From Verrucomicrobiota bacterium (GTDB lineage: Bacteria > Verrucomicrobiota > Verrucomicrobiia > Opitutales > Opitutaceae), in contig JAURJO010000248.1 of NCBI GenBank assembly GCA_030832235.1, forward strand, positions 1 through 7,097: a stretch of DNA of 7,097 nt, in the 5' to 3' direction. How positions within the stretch are numbered: the stretch's first letter is position 1; each line of letters starts with the position of its first letter. The notes under the pieces were generated by a model. It had not been told where the DNA came from, searched no databases, and was given only the letters and a program-made list of their open reading frames with translations. A program made the translations under genes and the position numbers. Below, piece after piece: positions 5,822 to 7,097 of this stretch.

Positions 5822-5977
5822 TCAAACGTCGGGCTTGGTCTTGCGCAGACCCATCACGCGATCCCCGGCCTTCCACTGGCCGCGCTTGCGGAGCAGTTCA
5901 AGGCGCTCAAAGCGCTTGAGAACATTGCGTTTGATGACGATTCCGGAGGTGCCCTGCAGGCTGCGATGCTGTGACAT
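5822..5977 (-). CDS. PVC-type small basic protein (TIGR04137-like)
   Basis: This 51-residue, strongly basic protein (MSQHRSLQGTSG... ending KTKPDV) matches the family I recall as TIGR04137, small basic proteins restricted to Chlamydiae, Verrucomicrobia, Planctomycetes and relatives. Family marks seen are RSL near the start (5-7), the RNVLKRFERLELL block (17-29) corresponding to 'RNVLTRAERLEKL', a tryptophan at 35, and GD..MGL(R/P)K near the end (38-46). A ribosome-associated or RNA-binding role has been suggested for the family; it is not demonstrated here. The ATG at 5977 gives the family length; a longer frame running into cutA has no family character. It follows cutA by 29 nt and precedes a strong terminator, so the two genes are probably cotranscribed. 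No Shine-Dalgarno sequence is visible. Confidence 0.85.
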   Translation of the reverse strand: MSQHRSLQGTSGIVIKRNVLKRFERLELLRKRGQWKAGDRVMGLRKTKPDV

Positions 5978-6006
5978 GGCGGGACGTTTTGAAGGTTGGC
6001 GACTTG

Positions 6007-6330
6007 CTAAAGGGGCGGAAGGTGAGCGTTCGCCCCAGCCCATGACAAGTACTTTTCTCCCACTGCCGCCGCTTCGACGACGATCCACTCCGGAGTGTTG
6101 TAAGGATGGGCGGCCAGAACGTGCTTCTCCAGGGCCGGAAGCTGCCCGGGTAGGCATTTGAAGGTGAGCCGGAACTCCTCGGAGTTCTCCATCTTGCCCT
6201 CCCAGAGGTAGAAAGAACTCACTGGGCCGTCGATTTGCGCGCAGGCCGCGAGTCCCGCCGCCACGGCTCCGGAAGCCAGAAGCTCGGCGTCGACGCGGGT
6301 CGCGACCGTGGTCCAGGCGATCATCAGCAT
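6007..6330 (-). CDS. cutA: CutA1 divalent-cation tolerance protein
   Basis: This 107-residue protein has the full CutA1 pattern and the usual length: AACAQI (28-33), SFYLWEGKM (39-47), E51/E52 ahead of the strand FRLTFK (53-58), then HPYNTPE (75-81) and YLSW (94-97). CutA proteins are cytoplasmic trimers with a ferredoxin-like fold. They are linked to copper tolerance in E. coli, although their general role is still debated. The start at 6330 is favoured over the ATG at 6324 by a perfect Shine-Dalgarno at 6336-6343. It is the first gene of a minus-strand pair with the small basic protein and is divergent from rpsA, sharing a 283-nt intergenic region. Confidence 0.94.
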   Translation of the reverse strand: MLMIAWTTVATRVDAELLASGAVAAGLAACAQIDGPVSSFYLWEGKMENSEEFRLTFKCLPGQLPALEKHVLAAHPYNTPEWIVVEAAAVGEKYLSWAGANAHLPPL

Positions 6331-6335
6331 GCCGC

Positions 6336-6343
6336 CACCTCCT
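6336..6343 (-). promoter_or_regulatory. Perfect Shine-Dalgarno sequence of cutA
   Basis: AGGAGGTG on the minus strand is fully complementary to the canonical 16S 3' end. Seven nt separate AGGAGG from the ATG at 6330, which decides the cutA start. It is the only strong ribosome binding site in the window. Confidence 0.88.
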
Positions 6344-6447
6344 GAGTTTCCGGCGCGGGCCGCAAGCGGGAAGCGGGCGGATCAGGGGTTCTCCGCATCC
6401 GGAAAACGTGGCAATTAGGTCTTGCGCGAGGCGCGGTGGCTCGGGAG

Positions 6448-6508
6448 CCTGACCGTTCGCGGCTGTCAGTCGGTCAGGTTGGCGTCACGCCGCGAGCTCC
6501 CGCCAACC
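6448..6508 (+). promoter_or_regulatory. Two overlapping 8-bp hairpins in the rpsA 5' region
   Basis: CCTGACCG (6448-6455) pairs with CGGTCAGG (6471-6478), and GGTTGGCG (6477-6484) pairs with CGCCAACC (6501-6508). Both are perfect 8-bp stems. They share G6477-G6478, so full formation of one stem trims the other. They lie 106-166 nt upstream of the rpsA ATG. Structured leaders are typical of ribosomal protein genes under autogenous control; whether this is one is inference. Confidence 0.45.
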
Positions 6509-6613
6509 CCCTCCCGTCAGTTCAACCTCAACCATCCCGGTCCCGCCTCGCGCGGGGCCGAACCCGTCGGATGACCGTCCTTGGAGCACGCGGTCGGCCG
6601 GCGTATTCCGCAT

Positions 6614-7097
6614 ATGAGTTCAGTAATGCAAGAGCTGCTCGCCCAGTCGTCCTTCGACAAGTTGAAGGAAGGCGCGATCGTCCCGGGCACCATCACCGAA
6701 ATCCGCCAGAACGAGGTCGTCGTCGACATCGGCGGCAAGTCCGAGGGCGTCATTCCCGCCAACGAGTTCATCGACATCGGCGAACTCCAGATCGGCTCCT
6801 CGATCGACGTCATGGTCGAGAAACTCGAGGACAAGTCCGGCGCGCCGGTGCTGTCCTACGACAAGGCCGAGCAGAAGAAGAACTGGGATAACATCCTCAC
6901 CAAGTTCCCCGAGGGCTCCATCGCCGCGGGCCGCGTCAAGGCCAAGGTCAAGGGCGGTCTCATCATCTCGATCGGCGTCGACGCCTTCATGCCGGCGTCG
7001 CACATCGACATCCAGCCCCCCAAGAATCTGGATCAGTACGTCGGCCAGACCTACGACTTCAAGGTCCTGAAGATCAACCTCGAGCGGAAGAATATCG
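6614..7097 (+). CDS. rpsA: 30S ribosomal protein S1 (5' part, runs off the window)
   Basis: The reading frame is open from ATG 6614 to the window end, giving the first 161 residues of S1, the multi-OB-fold protein that binds single-stranded mRNA on the 30S subunit and helps initiation. Residues 4-18 (VMQELLAQSSFDKLK) form the 30S-binding lead-in. The first S1 domain spans about 18-85 (EGAIVPGTITEI, EVVVDIGGKSEGVIP), followed by the characteristic linker SYDKAEQKKNW (81-91). The second domain starts at about 100 (PEGSIAAGRV, KGGLIISIGVDAFMP) and continues past the edge. Intact S1 proteins have four to six such domains. No Shine-Dalgarno sequence precedes the start, which is also true of E. coli rpsA. 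The ATG at 6626 is an alternative start five codons in. A long structured 5' region precedes the gene. Confidence 0.94.
   Translation, partial: MSSVMQELLAQSSFDKLKEGAIVPGTITEIRQNEVVVDIGGKSEGVIPANEFIDIGELQIGSSIDVMVEKLEDKSGAPVLSYDKAEQKKNWDNILTKFPEGSIAAGRVKAKVKGGLIISIGVDAFMPASHIDIQPPKNLDQYVGQTYDFKVLKINLERKNI

Noticed and set aside
6581..6609. TTGGAG and TATTCC with a 17-bp spacer as an rpsA promoter
   Set aside because: Only three of six bases match in each box, and transcription would begin inside the start codon. The spacing is probably chance.
6436..6891. A 151-codon plus-strand frame over the rpsA start
   Set aside because: It overlaps rpsA in another frame and is arginine-rich with no recognisable motifs.
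1..7097. CRISPR array, tRNA, rRNA, transposase or defence system
   Set aside because: No regularly spaced repeat-spacer units, no tRNA cloverleaf, no rRNA segment and no recognisable transposase, nuclease or toxin genes were seen on either strand.

Overview
The window is GC-rich chromosomal DNA that most likely comes from a PVC-superphylum bacterium, and probably from an Opitutaceae-like verrucomicrobium. The strongest evidence is a 51-residue basic protein (5822-5977, minus) of a type I know only from Verrucomicrobia, Chlamydiae and Planctomycetes. The short-period intergenic repeats at 44-75 and 1684-1719 also fit that group. The assignment rests on recalled family patterns and has not been tested by a database search.

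Left part, plus strand: a short repeat tract and a terminator-like hairpin precede a membrane-anchored alpha/beta hydrolase (150-1058). It is followed by a small ribbon-helix-helix-like protein with a proline-rich basic tail (1158-1472), whose start codon lies inside a perfect 8-bp inverted repeat. The convergent gap 1473-1805 has no gene. It holds a GTAG-headed REP-like foldback and a 9-nt-period repeat tract.

Middle part, minus strand, read from high to low coordinates: dedA (5757-5080), an HGSNAT/DUF5009-type multi-pass membrane acyltransferase (5008-3794), a small exported beta-rich protein (3732-3283), and an FAD-dependent desaturase/amine-oxidase-family enzyme (3230-1806). The gaps are 71, 61 and 52 nt, so one transcript is possible. 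No shared pathway is evident beyond a general cell-envelope or lipid theme.

Right part: cutA (6330-6007) and the small basic protein gene form a tight minus-strand pair. The pair ends at a textbook intrinsic terminator with a UUCG loop, only 14 nt before the dedA start. Divergent from cutA is rpsA (ribosomal protein S1), which begins at 6614 and runs off the window. Its long 5' region carries two consecutive 8-bp inverted repeats. Only cutA has a strong Shine-Dalgarno sequence; the other starts have none that I can see. I see no CRISPR array, tRNA, rRNA, transposase, prophage or recognisable defence system. The novelty here lies in small regulatory and repeat structures rather than a new gene system.
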